Below are positions 45,003 through 53,701 of a DNA stretch of 64,000 bases, piece by piece. The position numbers and the translations under genes were made by a program. The DNA comes from an uncultured Dehalococcoidia bacterium (GTDB lineage Bacteria > Chloroflexota > Dehalococcoidia > Lucifugimonadales > UBA3495). The stretch covers positions 3,534,001-3,598,000 of the forward strand of contig OY282456.1 of the NCBI GenBank assembly GCA_958296225.1, given 5' to 3'. The notes under the pieces were generated by a model. That model was given only the letters and a program-made list of their open reading frames with translations. It was not told the DNA's origin and ran no database searches. Positions within the stretch are counted from its first letter, which is position 1; each line of letters starts with the position of its first letter.

Positions 45003-45447
45003 TATGGCACAATCCGATGCGACGCCCGCCGTCGCTTATCTACGATGTGCCCTGGACGACGCCTTTCGCGTTGGCGTCCCCCCAGCGCCACATTCACAGC
45101 ATGGCAACCGGCTACGAAGACCTGAACGCCGGGGCCGATGCCCTGAACTAACGCCGCGCAGGACGACAGCAGCCTGCGCTGTCCCACCCCGAAATCCCCG
45201 CCGTAGCGGACGAGTCGTCTATCTATGACAAGCTGCCCCACGGCCTCGTTGACCTGCCCAGCGCGGCCCGGGAGTACGGACTCGGGATGCAGTGTTACAT
45301 AATGAATCAACCGGGGTCGGCTATCCTGCATGGGCCGCTTGCGCGCACCGGCGGCTGGTGGTGGCTATCCGGTAATTCACGAAAATACGCTCATTCAACC
45401 GCTCAACAAACCGGTAAATAAGGGTGGACGACCCAGAAAGCCCGTTT
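45003..45447 (+). pseudogene. Decayed helix-turn-helix protein gene next to tRNA-Val
   Basis: Fragments in different frames follow one another: MAQSDATPAVAYLRCALDDA, then IHSMATGYEDLNAGADALN, ADESSIYDKLPHGLVDLPSAA then REYGL, GGGYPVIHENTLIQPL, and [10 protein letters not shown] before a stop at 45447. The LVDLPSAAREYG block and the final NKGGRPRK are typical of a small DNA-binding protein family I associate with Chloroflexota. At least three frameshifts make it a pseudogene. Its place just after a tRNA hints at an old integrative element. Confidence 0.45.
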
Positions 45448-45590
45448 AGCTTGGCTGTCATCCCCCGGCGGCATGATGCTGTCGGGGGGATTTTTTGAGG
45501 AAGCAGAAGCCAGGTTCATTGTCCGCAATGGGATTATCGTAGAAGATTGGCTTTCCGGTATCTGGACGATTACAGATACGTCATCAACTG

Positions 45591-45617
45591 CCGGGGCGGG
45601 TTGCAAACCCGCCCCGG
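45591..45617. terminator. Perfect palindrome downstream of the rhodanese gene
   Basis: CCGGGGCGGGTT, GCA, then AACCCGCCCCGG, 26 bp after the rhodanese stop (minus strand). Same family as 10375-10401. It likely forms a strong hairpin; there is no T-tract. Confidence 0.45.
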
Positions 45618-45643
45618 CGCCGGGCCCGCGCTGGAAAACTTCG

Positions 45644-46492
45644 CTATACGTCCCGCGCGATGGGCGCGCCCACGATGCTGCCCCATTCGGTCCAGGAGCC
45701 GTCGTAGTTGCGGACGTTTTCGTAGCCCAGCAGCTGGCTGAGCACGAACCAGGTGTGGGAGGAGCGCTCTCCGATGCGGCAGTAGGCGATGGTTTCGCGG
45801 GAACCGTCCACGCCCCGGCTGCCATATAGCTCGCTCAGTGCGTCGGCGGACTTGAAGGTGCCATCCTCGTTGACGGCCTGGCCCCAGGGGATGTTGGCCG
45901 CGCCGGGGATGTGGCCGTTGCGCTGGGAACCCTCCTGCGGCAGGTTGGGCGGAGCGTTCAGCGCGCCGGAAAATTCGTCGGGCGAGCGCACGTCCACCAG
46001 GGCGTGGCTGCCGCTGTTGACGGCCTGCAACACGTAATCCCGCAGGGCGCGCAGGTCGCCGTTTTCGGCAGCGATGCTGTAGTCGGTGGCAATGTAAGAG
46101 GGCACGTCGGTGGTGGTGGGGCGGTTTTCGGCCAGCCAGAGGGCGCGGCCTCCGTTCATCAGGCGCACGTCCTGGTGGCCGTAGTAGCGCAGTTGCCAGA
46201 AGGCCCAGGCGGCGAACCAGTTGTTGTTGTCGCCGTAGAGGATGATGGCGGTGTCGGGCGTGACGCCGCTGCCGCTGAGCAGGGATTCCATTTCGTCGCG
46301 GGAAACGATGTCGCGCACCACGTTCTGCTGCAATTGACTCTGCCAGTTCCAGGTAACGGCGCCGGCGATGTGGCCCTGCTCGTAGGCGGAGGTATCCACG
46401 TCCACCTCCACCAGGCGCACGTTGGGGTCGCCGCCGTGCTCGGCCACCCATTCAGTAGATACCAGCGATTCGGGATGCGCGTATTCAGCCAT
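45644..46492 (-). CDS. Rhodanese-like sulfurtransferase (two domains)
   Basis: 282 residues, two rhodanese domains as in thiosulfate:cyanide or 3-mercaptopyruvate sulfurtransferases. The inactive N-terminal domain has [20 protein letters not shown]; the C-terminal one has [25 protein letters not shown] and the active-site loop [11 protein letters not shown] with the catalytic cysteine. The CRIGER loop is common in actinobacterial SseA-type enzymes. ATG 46492 has AAGAGGTG upstream; the longer frame to 46711 is not conserved. Confidence 0.88.
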   Translation of the reverse strand: MAEYAHPESLVSTEWVAEHGGDPNVRLVEVDVDTSAYEQGHIAGAVTWNWQSQLQQNVVRDIVSRDEMESLLSGSGVTPDTAIILYGDNNNWFAAWAFWQLRYYGHQDVRLMNGGRALWLAENRPTTTDVPSYIATDYSIAAENGDLRALRDYVLQAVNSGSHALVDVRSPDEFSGALNAPPNLPQEGSQRNGHIPGAANIPWGQAVNEDGTFKSADALSELYGSRGVDGSRETIAYCRIGERSSHTWFVLSQLLGYENVRNYDGSWTEWGSIVGAPIARDV

Positions 46493-46989
46493 GATTACAC
46501 CTCTTTTTAGTCTATGGCGACAATTGCCGGTATTATACACGACCCGGCCCCCAGAGGCGGGAGCATTCCGGTGTCGGGCGGGTTCATAGGCTGGCTCCTC
46601 AGGGACGGCGGGTTTATCGCGTCCAGTCAGGCGGTCAGGTGATTTCGTTTGCTGGCGGCGAACCGGAGTTTGAGGTCGATTGTCAGCCCTGCGGCCGGAG
46701 GCGGTACGCATGGGTTTAACCCCCGTTTCGGTGGACTGCGACGCCGGCGGTGAGGCCGGGCGGATGTCGCAACGCCCAGGATAGTGGCGTCTCCTGTGGC
46801 CTGGTGGGACTGCGCCGTTTGGTATTGAGCGGCGGGGGAGCCGGTATGCGATTTTAATGCCGACGATGGCCGTTGCCGACCGGGTGTACTCTGGTTCGTC
46901 CGGCGATGCTAGTGTCTTCGCTGGCGTTGGTATGCTGGTATCGGTGGGCCAAATTCAATTGCAGCGCAAGTTGAGAATACTCCCGCGCT
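46493..46989. other. Gap with a solitary IS1-type end
   Basis: No gene is supported here. 46938-46982 matches the reverse complement of the end of the IS1 remnant at 23744-23786 (shared pieces GTATTCTCAACTTGCGCTG and TTTGGCCCAC). It is a leftover end of that second IS1-type element, right beside the IS at 46990. Confidence 0.5.
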
Positions 46990-48065
46990 GGTAGCGTTCC
47001 GTTTTAGGTGGTTTAGTTGTAGGATGGCTGCAAATACCGGCTCCGGAGTCAGAGGGAGGGGCGCTGCCATGGGACTGCTTTACGACTTGGAAACCCGGCT
47101 GGAGCAGCAGATACCCGTCCAGCTGCAACAGTCGTTGCAGCAGGCTTTGGATGATTACCAGCCCCTCTGCCCGGACTGCGGTTTAGCGATGCACCGGCAT
47201 CATCGGTACGCCCGTACTATCACCACCCGCTATGGGGCAATTCGGTTGCAGATGCCCGTGTTCCGCTGCGGCCAGTGCGGCCGGATGGCCAGCGGCGCCG
47301 ACCTGCTGGGCGAAGCAGAACGTCATCAAAGGTACTCAAAAAAACCCGGGAACTAGCCATCAAACTGGCGGCGCAGGGGTTGAGCTACGCCCAGAGCGGC
47401 CAGTGGTTCGGGTTCGTTAAAAGCACCATGTGCCGCTGGCTGCGACGGGAGCCAATAGCGCAGCCGGAGTTGCGGGGGCGGGTGTTGGAGCTCGACGGAT
47501 TGTGGACCAGAACGCGGGCCGGAGCTACGGAATTGAAGGTCATCCGAGATGAAAACGGCGTGGCTCTGGGGGCCTTTGGAGGTTGGGCAGGGGTGATTGA
47601 CCAGGCCTGGCGGCAGGGGGCGGTTCAGCCGGCGCATCTGGTGAGCGACGGAGATGCGGCCATCGCCGCGGGCATCCGGATGGTCTATGGCCGGCAAGCG
47701 CCCCACCAGCTCTGCCATTTTCATCTGCTGCGGGAGTACCGGCGGAACATTGGGGAGACTGGTTGGCGGGAGGCGCGGCGACTGCTGGCGTCGTCCGGCC
47801 TGGCGGAGGCCCGGGGCTATGCGGCGCAAGTGGCCGCGTTGACCGGAGGCCAGGGGACGTACTGGTGTCGGAAAGCCCTGGAGAAAGGACTGCGCCATTT
47901 GGCCACCGGGCAAGCGCGATTCAAGACAACCTCCCCTTTGGAACGGCACAACCGGGAGTTGCGGCGGCGGGAAAAGATGGGCACCGTATGGACACCGCAC
48001 AACCTGCTGGTATTGCTCCAAAACCGGGGCCTGCTCAACCAAACCACCTAAAACGGAACGCTACC
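46990..48065 (+). mobile_element. 1.08-kb insertion sequence with zinc-ribbon DDE transposase
   Basis: Perfect terminal inverted repeats of about 25 bp, GGTAGCGTTCCGTTTTAGG... at both ends. Flanking CGCT on both sides may be a 4-bp target duplication, but this is weak. Related ends occur in the MITE at 44720 and alone at 48462. The family is not certain; the transposase resembles IS256/Mutator-like and ISKra4-like proteins in layout. Confidence 0.8.
47069..48051 (+). CDS. IS transposase, expressed by -1 frameshift
   Basis: First frame (to 47356) has an N-terminal helix, then CPDCGLAMHRHHRYA and VFRCGQCGRMASGAD, a zinc ribbon. It overlaps a second frame which, after the slippery A AAA AAA at 47338-47344 in zero-frame context TCA AAA AAA, continues KKTRELAIKLAAQGLSYAQS, then LELDGLWTRT (first D), HLVSDGDAAIAAG (second D), QLCHFHLLREYRRN and TSPLERHNRELRRR (probable E). 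A -1 shift gives one protein of about 327 residues. An ATG at 47024 is also open upstream. Confidence 0.75.
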
Positions 48066-48080
48066 CGCTGACAACCCCCT

Positions 48081-48109
48081 TTGACAACAACGAACATCGG
48101 TACTATACT
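48081..48109 (+). promoter_or_regulatory. Consensus sigma70 promoter ahead of RNA candidate B
   Basis: TTGACA (48081-48086), 17 bp, TATACT (48104-48109): the best promoter match in the window. It lies 15 bp outside the IS end. The next plus-strand protein gene begins 475 bp downstream, with the RNA candidate in between. Confidence 0.6.
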
Positions 48110-48115
48110 GCAATC

Positions 48116-48440
48116 TATCACGTGAATCTCAGTCCAGCCAGAGGTCAACCGGTCGTCAACGGCCAGTCAGCACAAAATCGCATACCGGCGTCGTGGAGAC
48201 CCCTCGTCCAATGCTTACGCGAGAACGGTCTAACCGGCCAACAGCGACTGCCACCGCGCTGCGTGGCTGCGCCTTAAAGCGCAGTTCACGAACCATCGGA
48301 GCAAAACTTTGCGTAAAACCCCCGGCCGTGGGGCTGACAATGACCGGTAACCTCTGGCTCGCATCCCGCATCCCGCCAACAACCGGAACCGGAACCCCGA
48401 CCACCTGAACCAGCAAGGAGCATTGCCAATGAACCCAGCC
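48116..48440 (+). ncRNA. Candidate structured RNA, copy B
   Basis: Shares ordered blocks with 9060-9360: ACGGCCAGTCAGCAC (48159), ACCGGCGTCGTGGAGAC (about 48184), TCTAACCGGC (48229), a CCCCCGGCCGTGGGG hairpin (48317-48332) and AAGGAGCATTGCCAATG (48414). A perfect hairpin CTGCGC/GCGCAG (48267-48284) matches in position, not sequence, the hairpin of copy A. In the big hairpin a C-G pair here replaces T-A in copy A. Alternatives: 5' leader of the gene at 48585, or an antisense gene remnant. No protein in 48066-48584 is convincing. Confidence 0.4.
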
Positions 48441-48461
48441 CACCACCACAGAGGAATAACC

Positions 48462-48486
48462 AAACCACCTGAAACGGAACGCTGCC
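48462..48486. repeat. Solitary terminal repeat of the 46990-type IS
   Basis: AAACCACCTGAAACGGAACG then CTGCC, matching the right end of the IS and MITE with one extra change (CTGCC for CTACC). No matching left end is nearby except those of the IS itself. Confidence 0.6.
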
Positions 48487-48584
48487 GAAGTAGGAGGCCG
48501 GTATAGACAGCGTCGCAGCAGGTTGGTACTATCAACCCACTGGCGGCGTCGGGTTCGATGCTCGCTTGGCGAGGGAGGCTCACT

Positions 48585-48884
48585 ATGTGGAATTGGATTA
48601 GGGCAAACGCCGGGGCTATCGGGGCATTGGCGGCAGTTGCCCTCGCATTCGCTGCTATGTTGGCCTTGGTCTATCAGATCAATAGCGATACCCGCCAGGA
48701 AATTCGCATGGTCAACCAGACTTTGAGCGATAAAATTGACGACGTTGAAAGGCGGTTGACTGACGAAATCCGCCGCAGCAACCGCGAACTGTTGATTTCC
48801 CTCGGCCATCACCACCATGATGACGGGAGTCCGCCAGTATTTACCATCCCGCCAGGTATCGACAGGACATCGGATAGCAGGTGA
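48585..48884 (+). CDS. Small membrane protein with coiled coil and His tail
   Basis: 99 residues, GGGAGGCTCACT before ATG 48585. One transmembrane helix (residues about 9-32, AGAIGALAAVALAFAAMLAL), a polar heptad region (INSDTRQEIRMVNQTLSDKI then DDVERRLTDEIRR) and a tail GHHHHDDG. No family recognised. The topology resembles short membrane-bound coiled-coil proteins seen in phage and defence contexts, but no function is claimed. Confidence 0.6.
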   Translation: MWNWIRANAGAIGALAAVALAFAAMLALVYQINSDTRQEIRMVNQTLSDKIDDVERRLTDEIRRSNRELLISLGHHHHDDGSPPVFTIPPGIDRTSDSR

Positions 48885-48939
48885 CTGCTGACCGGCGCAC
48901 AGGTAGCCGGCGCCTGTGCCGTTAGGTATGTAATTCCCT

Positions 48940-49346
48940 TCGCCAAGCCGCCGCCCGGCGCCGGCGTTTTCCAAAACCCACATCGGCGGGCTGAAGTCGG
49001 CCACCGCCTCCGCGCCGGCACGCCGCCGAATCCAGCGTTTGCCGTCAGTCAAAACGCCGTTGCGGATGCCGCGCCCGGCAATCAGGGCGTCGGTCAGATA
49101 GCCGTCCGGCTGGGCGATATGCCGGGGGGGCGCTAGCCGCGCTGCGTAAAGGCTGCGCTTGAACTCAAAGCAAGTATCCCGCGCCGTCAGGTCAACGCGC
49201 CCGGAGAAACCGTCCGCCGGCGATTCCTCCTGATTCACCTCGCCGCGCGCCGCCAGCCCGGTTCGGATGATGAAATCCCATACCGCGCTGCGAATGTCCG
49301 TCTCCGAACTGCCATCGTTATGCCGGCGCAAAATCTCCGCCGCCAA
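48940..49346 (-). pseudogene. N-terminal fragment of a restriction-type nuclease
   Basis: From a TTG at 49346 the frame reads ETDIRSAVWDFIIRTGLAAR, VDLTARDTCFEFKRSLYAAR and YLTDALIAGRGIRNGVLTDG KRW (given as separate motifs). The D...EFK core and GVLTDGKRW block are typical of the PD-(D/E)XK domain at the head of large fused restriction-modification enzymes. After about 150 residues the similarity stops and the frame continues only as antisense of the small membrane gene. The methylase and specificity parts are absent. Confidence 0.5.
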
Positions 49347-49531
49347 ATCGGTGTCGGCGTCGGCATTTAGCGTCGCCGGTGTGCTGCGGCCCCGTCATAC
49401 GGGCATTGCAGCATCCTGCCCGTCGGCATCCGCCCAAACCCGTAGCCCCATCGCTATGCAGCGGCGGGGCAATACGGGGTTAAATGCGCCCCGTATTGCC
49501 CCGGTTTTTTGGAACGCGCCCCATTCTGCCT

Positions 49532-50371
49532 ATGCGCCCCTGGCTCAACCAAATCCACCACAGCGACTGCCTGTCGGCAATGCGCCGGATGCCGGCCGCG
49601 TCGGTGAACCTGGTAGTCACCTCCCCGCCCTACAACCTGCTCAACAGCAGCGGCAACGGGATGAAAAACGGCCGCGGCGGCAAGTGGTCCCGCGCCGCGC
49701 TGTTGCTGGGCAAGGGCTACGCCGCCCACGACGATTGTATGCCCCACGACGATTACGTAGCCTGGCAGCGGGAATGCCTGCGCGAAATGCTGCGGGTGCT
49801 GACGCCCGACGGAGCGATTTTCTACAACCATAAGTGGCGAGTCCAGCGCGGCCTGTTGCAAGACCGCGCCGATATTATGGACGGCTTCCCGGTGCGGCAA
49901 ATCATCATCTGGCAGCGTTCCGGCGGCTTCAACCACAATCCCGGCTACTTCCTGCCCACCTACGAAGTGATTTACCTCATCGCCAACCCGGACTTCCGCC
50001 TGGCGCCCAAAGCCGGCGGCATCGGCGACGTGTGGCGTATCCGCCAGGACCGGGGCAACCCGCATCCGGCGTCCTTCCCGGTAGAGCTGGCCCGCCGCGC
50101 CATCGCCGCGACCACGGCCGAGGTGGTGCTCGACCCCTTCATCGGCAGCGGCACTACGGCAGTGGCCGCGCTGCAGGAGGGCCGGCAGTACGTCGGCATC
50201 GACCTCTCCGAGGAATACTGCCGTCTGGCCCGCGCGCGAGTAGCCGACGCGGCCGCGGCGCTGGAACCGTCCCCCGGCGAACCCCCCATCCCCTCGGCGC
50301 TGGAAGTAAAGGCAATGCTGCAAGGAACGGCGGAGCCGGCTAACTCCCGCCAGACCGCCGCCCGGCGCTAG
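49532..50371 (+). CDS. Site-specific DNA methyltransferase (beta class)
   Basis: 279 residues with catalytic motif IV TSPPY at 30-34 early in the sequence and SAM-binding motif I DPFIGSGTT at 201-209, the beta-class order. TSPPY occurs in N4-cytosine and in N6-adenine enzymes, so the methylated base is open. GYFLPTYEVIYLIA and VGIDLSEEYCRLARAR follow the family pattern. No intact restriction gene is near, only the fragment on the other strand, so it is now an orphan methylase. ATG 49532 is the best start. Confidence 0.85.
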   Translation: MRPWLNQIHHSDCLSAMRRMPAASVNLVVTSPPYNLLNSSGNGMKNGRGGKWSRAALLLGKGYAAHDDCMPHDDYVAWQRECLREMLRVLTPDGAIFYNHKWRVQRGLLQDRADIMDGFPVRQIIIWQRSGGFNHNPGYFLPTYEVIYLIANPDFRLAPKAGGIGDVWRIRQDRGNPHPASFPVELARRAIAATTAEVVLDPFIGSGTTAVAALQEGRQYVGIDLSEEYCRLARARVADAAAALEPSPGEPPIPSALEVKAMLQGTAEPANSRQTAARR

Positions 50372-50446
50372 CCGGCGGTGGTACAATCTGCGGCAAGGAA
50401 ATGCCGGCCTTGCGTCCGGCAGCTCCACCTTCGCCGAGGCGCAACT

Positions 50447-51127
50447 ATGACCACCGCCAGCATCCCGCAAGCGCAGCCGGCCCGCCGGCAGCCCGTCGCC
50501 AGCGAATGGCCGGCGGCCGTAACCATTCCCCTGTCCGAGTTCGGCCAGTCCCTGGCCAACGCCGGCCTTGACCAGTGGTTTGAGGCATTTGCCGAGCGCA
50601 ACTCGGATGTGGGACAGTACGAAATCTCCAACCAGGGGCTTTTGCTGATTATGCCTCCTACCGGAAACCCCGGTTACTATCACGAAACCAAAATAGTGAC
50701 CGCGCTGGACAACTGGTCTGAAGTTCACGGCGGGATTGTTGGCGGGCCTACCGGCCGCTTCCTTTTGCCCGACGGTTCGCGACGCGGGCCGGACGCGACC
50801 TGGATTGCCGAGGCAAGGCGCGCCGAATTGCTGCTGCCAGAGAACCGGCCCTTCCCCACCTTCGCGCCCGACTTTATAGTTGAGGTTCAGTCGCCGTCCA
50901 ACAGCCGGGAGGAATTGATAGCGAAAATCAACCTGTTCATCGCCTACGGCACCAAGCTGGCCTGGCTAATCGACGCCGGCGACCGCATCGTCATCAAGTT
51001 CCGCCCCGGCCAGGAACCGGAGATACTGCACGACCCGGAGTTCGTGGACGGCGATGCCGACGTGCTGCCCGGTTTCCGGTTCGCCATCCGTCAACGAATC
51101 TTTGACTTTTTGACGGGCGCGGAGTGA
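50447..51127 (+). CDS. Uma2 family protein, tandem copy
   Basis: 226 residues. This subgroup begins with a Pro/Gln-rich leader and a motif VTIPLSEFGQSLANAGLDQW before the Uma2 core: MPPTGNPGYYHE, RFLLPDGSRRGPDATWI, APDFIVEVQSPSNS and KLAWLIDAGDRIV, ending VLPGFRFAIRQRIFDFL. The FGQSL block also occurs in the copies at 51154, 60890 and 61607, so these four are one family. Directly followed by its own tandem paralogue. Confidence 0.85.
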   Translation: MTTASIPQAQPARRQPVASEWPAAVTIPLSEFGQSLANAGLDQWFEAFAERNSDVGQYEISNQGLLLIMPPTGNPGYYHETKIVTALDNWSEVHGGIVGGPTGRFLLPDGSRRGPDATWIAEARRAELLLPENRPFPTFAPDFIVEVQSPSNSREELIAKINLFIAYGTKLAWLIDAGDRIVIKFRPGQEPEILHDPEFVDGDADVLPGFRFAIRQRIFDFLTGAE

Positions 51128-51153
51128 GCAGCCAACTCATTTGAGGCTCAGCC

Positions 51154-51846
51154 ATGACTATGACGACTACGACCCGCACACTGCCGCCGCCGGAAGCTCA
51201 TTTGCATCCCAAACCGCCGCCGCGGTCTGGCACGGTGTCAATTCCCCTGTCCGAGTTCGGCCAGTCCCTGGCCAACGCCGGCCTGGATGACTGGTTCGAG
51301 TCTTTCACCGAGCGCAACGCGGACTCCGGCCAGACTTACGCCATCTCAAGCCAAGGAATGCTGCTGATTATGCCTCCTACCGGAAACCCCGGGTCGCTCC
51401 ACGAACGCGAATTCGCCGGAGCCTTATACGTATGGACTACCGAGCATGGGGGCTACTCCTTTCTGCCCACCAGTCGCTTTATCCTGCCCGACGGTTCCCG
51501 CTTCGGACCCGACGCAGCCTGGATTCGGGAGGAACTAATACCTGCATTGTGGGAAGCGCACAACATACCTTTCCCGCATCTCGTCCCGGATTTCATCGCC
51601 GAGATAAAATCGCCATCCAACAGCGACGAAGATCTAATCCACAAAATCAACTTATTCCTGGAATACGGTACCCGCTTGGCTTGGTTCATCGACGCCACCA
51701 CGCGGCGGGTAATCACATTCCGGCCGGGTCAAGAGCCGGAAGTTCTCCACGACCCGGAGTTTGTGGACGGCGATGACGACGTGCTGCCCGGTTTCCGCTT
51801 CGCCGCGCGCGCCAGAATTTTCGACTATTTCACCAACCCACAGTGA
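51154..51846 (+). CDS. Uma2 family protein, tandem copy
   Basis: 230 residues, paralogue of the gene 26 bp upstream: same VSIPLSEFGQSLANAGLDDW leader, MPPTGNPGSLHE, FILPDGSRFGPDAAWI, VPDFIAEIKSPSNS and DDDVLPGFRFAARARIFDY. The two differ mainly in the N-terminal 30 residues and the middle of the fold. It ends 10 bp before the flavoprotein gene and may be co-transcribed with it. Confidence 0.85.
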   Translation: MTMTTTTRTLPPPEAHLHPKPPPRSGTVSIPLSEFGQSLANAGLDDWFESFTERNADSGQTYAISSQGMLLIMPPTGNPGSLHEREFAGALYVWTTEHGGYSFLPTSRFILPDGSRFGPDAAWIREELIPALWEAHNIPFPHLVPDFIAEIKSPSNSDEDLIHKINLFLEYGTRLAWFIDATTRRVITFRPGQEPEVLHDPEFVDGDDDVLPGFRFAARARIFDYFTNPQ

Positions 51847-51856
51847 GGTAACCCCA

Positions 51857-52783
51857 TTGGCTGAACAAGATTTTGACCTGGTAATCATCGGCGGCGGCAT
51901 GGCCGGTTTGACCGCCGGCATCTACGCCGCCCGCCACGGGCTGCGCGCCGCCATCGTGGAGCAAATGATGGCCGGTGCCCAGATTATCAACCTGGAGCGC
52001 ATCGAAAACTACCCCGGTTTCCCCCAGGGCATCGCCGGCTACGAACTTGGCCCGGCCACTCAGGAACAGGCCATGAACGCCGGCGTGGCGATGGTGATGG
52101 ACACGGCGGTAGGCGTGTCCCTGGACGGCGACTATCTGCGCGTTGCCGGCGACGGCGGCGACAGCTACCGCGGCAAGGCGGTAATCATGGCCGCCGGTTC
52201 CTCGCTGCGCCCCCTGGGTATTCCCGGCGAGGCCGAGTTCGACGGGCGCGGCGTCTCCCATTGCGCCACCTGCGACGGGCCGCTGTATATGGGGCAGACC
52301 GTCGCCGTAGTCGGCGGCGGCGATTCCGCAGCGGACGAGGCGCTGACTTTGACCCAATACGCCGGCCGCGTCATCCTGTTCCACCGTGGCGATGCCCTGG
52401 ACGCGCAGCAGACGCTCCGGGACCGCATCGCTGCCGAACCCAGGATTGAGGTGCGTTACAACTCCGAAGTCATCGCAATATTGGGCGAGGACACCGTCTC
52501 CGGCGTGAAAATCCGCAGCGCCGACGGCGAGGTTGTGGAGCCGGTGAGCGGCCTGTTTATCTATGTTGGCCTCGACCCCAACTCGGCGTCCGTCGCCGGC
52601 CTGGTGCCGCTGGACAACGCCGGGCATATTCCGGTAGGTTTGGCTATGGATACCCCGCAAGCCGGGCTGTTCGCCGCCGGCGACATCCGCCAGCAGTCGG
52701 CGGCGCAGTTGGTAGCCTCGGCCGGCGACGGCGCGACGGCGGCCATCGCCGCCTTCCGGTACATCCGCAGCAAAGAGTGGTGA
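51857..52783 (+). CDS. Thioredoxin-reductase-like FAD/NAD(P) oxidoreductase
   Basis: 308 residues with GGGMAGLTAG at the FAD site, ERIENYPGFPQGIAGYEL, the redox-active CATC at 136-139 (SHCATCDGPLY), the NADPH site VVGGGDSAADEAL and FAAGDIRQQSAAQLVASAGDG at the end. Length and CxxC match TrxB/AhpF-C-terminal type enzymes, which pass electrons from NADPH to thioredoxin or peroxiredoxin. TTG start at 51857 with GAGG upstream. No thioredoxin gene is in the window. Confidence 0.88.
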   Translation: MAEQDFDLVIIGGGMAGLTAGIYAARHGLRAAIVEQMMAGAQIINLERIENYPGFPQGIAGYELGPATQEQAMNAGVAMVMDTAVGVSLDGDYLRVAGDGGDSYRGKAVIMAAGSSLRPLGIPGEAEFDGRGVSHCATCDGPLYMGQTVAVVGGGDSAADEALTLTQYAGRVILFHRGDALDAQQTLRDRIAAEPRIEVRYNSEVIAILGEDTVSGVKIRSADGEVVEPVSGLFIYVGLDPNSASVAGLVPLDNAGHIPVGLAMDTPQAGLFAAGDIRQQSAAQLVASAGDGATAAIAAFRYIRSKEW

Positions 52784-52792
52784 GGCAGGACG

Positions 52793-53623
52793 ATGCAGAT
52801 TACCGACCACGTGTACAGTACCCACATTCAGGAAAACCCCAACTCTTACGGGGCAATGCACCCGGGCGGCACGCAGATTTACTTCGTCGGCGACCCGGAC
52901 GACCGCATGGTGATGATTGATTCCGGCGAACCCTACCGGGCCTGGCGGCGTCAAATCCTGGACTACTGGAACGAGCTGGGACGCCCGGCCATTGACGCCA
53001 TCCTGATTACCCACGGCCACGGCGACCACATCGGCGGGCTGGACCGTCTGCAAGAGGCATTCGACTGCCCGGTGCGCTGCCATCCCCGGCTGGCCCCGCG
53101 TCTCCAACACATCCTGGGCGGCGGTTCGGTAACGGCGCTGGATGCGCGGGAGGTAGTGACGACCGGCGACGACGCCACCCTGCAACCCTTGTTCACTCCC
53201 GGACACGAAGTTGACCACGTTTGTTACTTCCTGCAGCCCGACCGCGTGCTGTTCAGCGGCGACAACCTGCTGGGCAACTCGTCGTCCAGCGTCCGCAACC
53301 TCAAACAGTATCTGGCCTCGCTGACCCGCATGGCCGACACCAACCCCGAAGTCGTTTGCCCCGGCCACGGTGACACCATCCTGCGCGGCGCACCGCGCAT
53401 CCGGCAGCAGATTGCCCACCGGCAAGGCCGGGAGGAGCAAGTCCTGTCCGCCCTGGCCGGCGGCGCAACTACGGTGGACGAAATTGTGACCGCCGTGTAC
53501 CCGCGCAACCTGCGCAAATCTCTCCGCGCGGCGGCGGGCCGCAACGTCCGTACCCACCTGGAAAAACTGCGACAGGACGGGCAAGTCGCCGAGCAGGAAG
53601 CGACTTACACCATTGCCGGCTAA
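52793..53623 (+). CDS. MBL-fold hydrolase with C-terminal winged helix (LACTB2-like)
   Basis: 276 residues. Metal ligands in THGHGDH (H74, H76, D78, H79), then FTPGHEVDHVCYFL, FSGDNLLGNSSSSV and CPGHGDTI. The last 60 residues form a winged-helix-like domain (AGGATTVDEIVTAVYPRNLR). That layout is found in LACTB2-like proteins, some of which cut RNA. It follows the flavoprotein by 9 bp. Confidence 0.82.
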   Translation: MQITDHVYSTHIQENPNSYGAMHPGGTQIYFVGDPDDRMVMIDSGEPYRAWRRQILDYWNELGRPAIDAILITHGHGDHIGGLDRLQEAFDCPVRCHPRLAPRLQHILGGGSVTALDAREVVTTGDDATLQPLFTPGHEVDHVCYFLQPDRVLFSGDNLLGNSSSSVRNLKQYLASLTRMADTNPEVVCPGHGDTILRGAPRIRQQIAHRQGREEQVLSALAGGATTVDEIVTAVYPRNLRKSLRAAAGRNVRTHLEKLRQDGQVAEQEATYTIAG

Positions 53624-53701
53624 CACGCCGTGTCGCCGCGCCGCCGGGCGTGGGTCTGGCTGCAACGGCGTTAGCGCGCCAGCCGGCCGCCACGTAACCG
53701 G

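Noticed and set aside
45403..45825. A minus-strand frame of 140 aa across the end of the rhodanese gene
   Set aside because: It overlaps the rhodanese gene and a palindrome and has shadow-frame composition.
46980..48075. A clear target-site duplication for the IS at 46990
   Set aside because: Only four bases (CGCT) agree at the two flanks, too few to be certain.
48156..49346. A single 396-aa minus-strand gene
   Set aside because: Only the first 130-150 residues resemble a protein family. The rest is antisense to the small membrane gene and the RNA candidate, and includes IS-end sequence.
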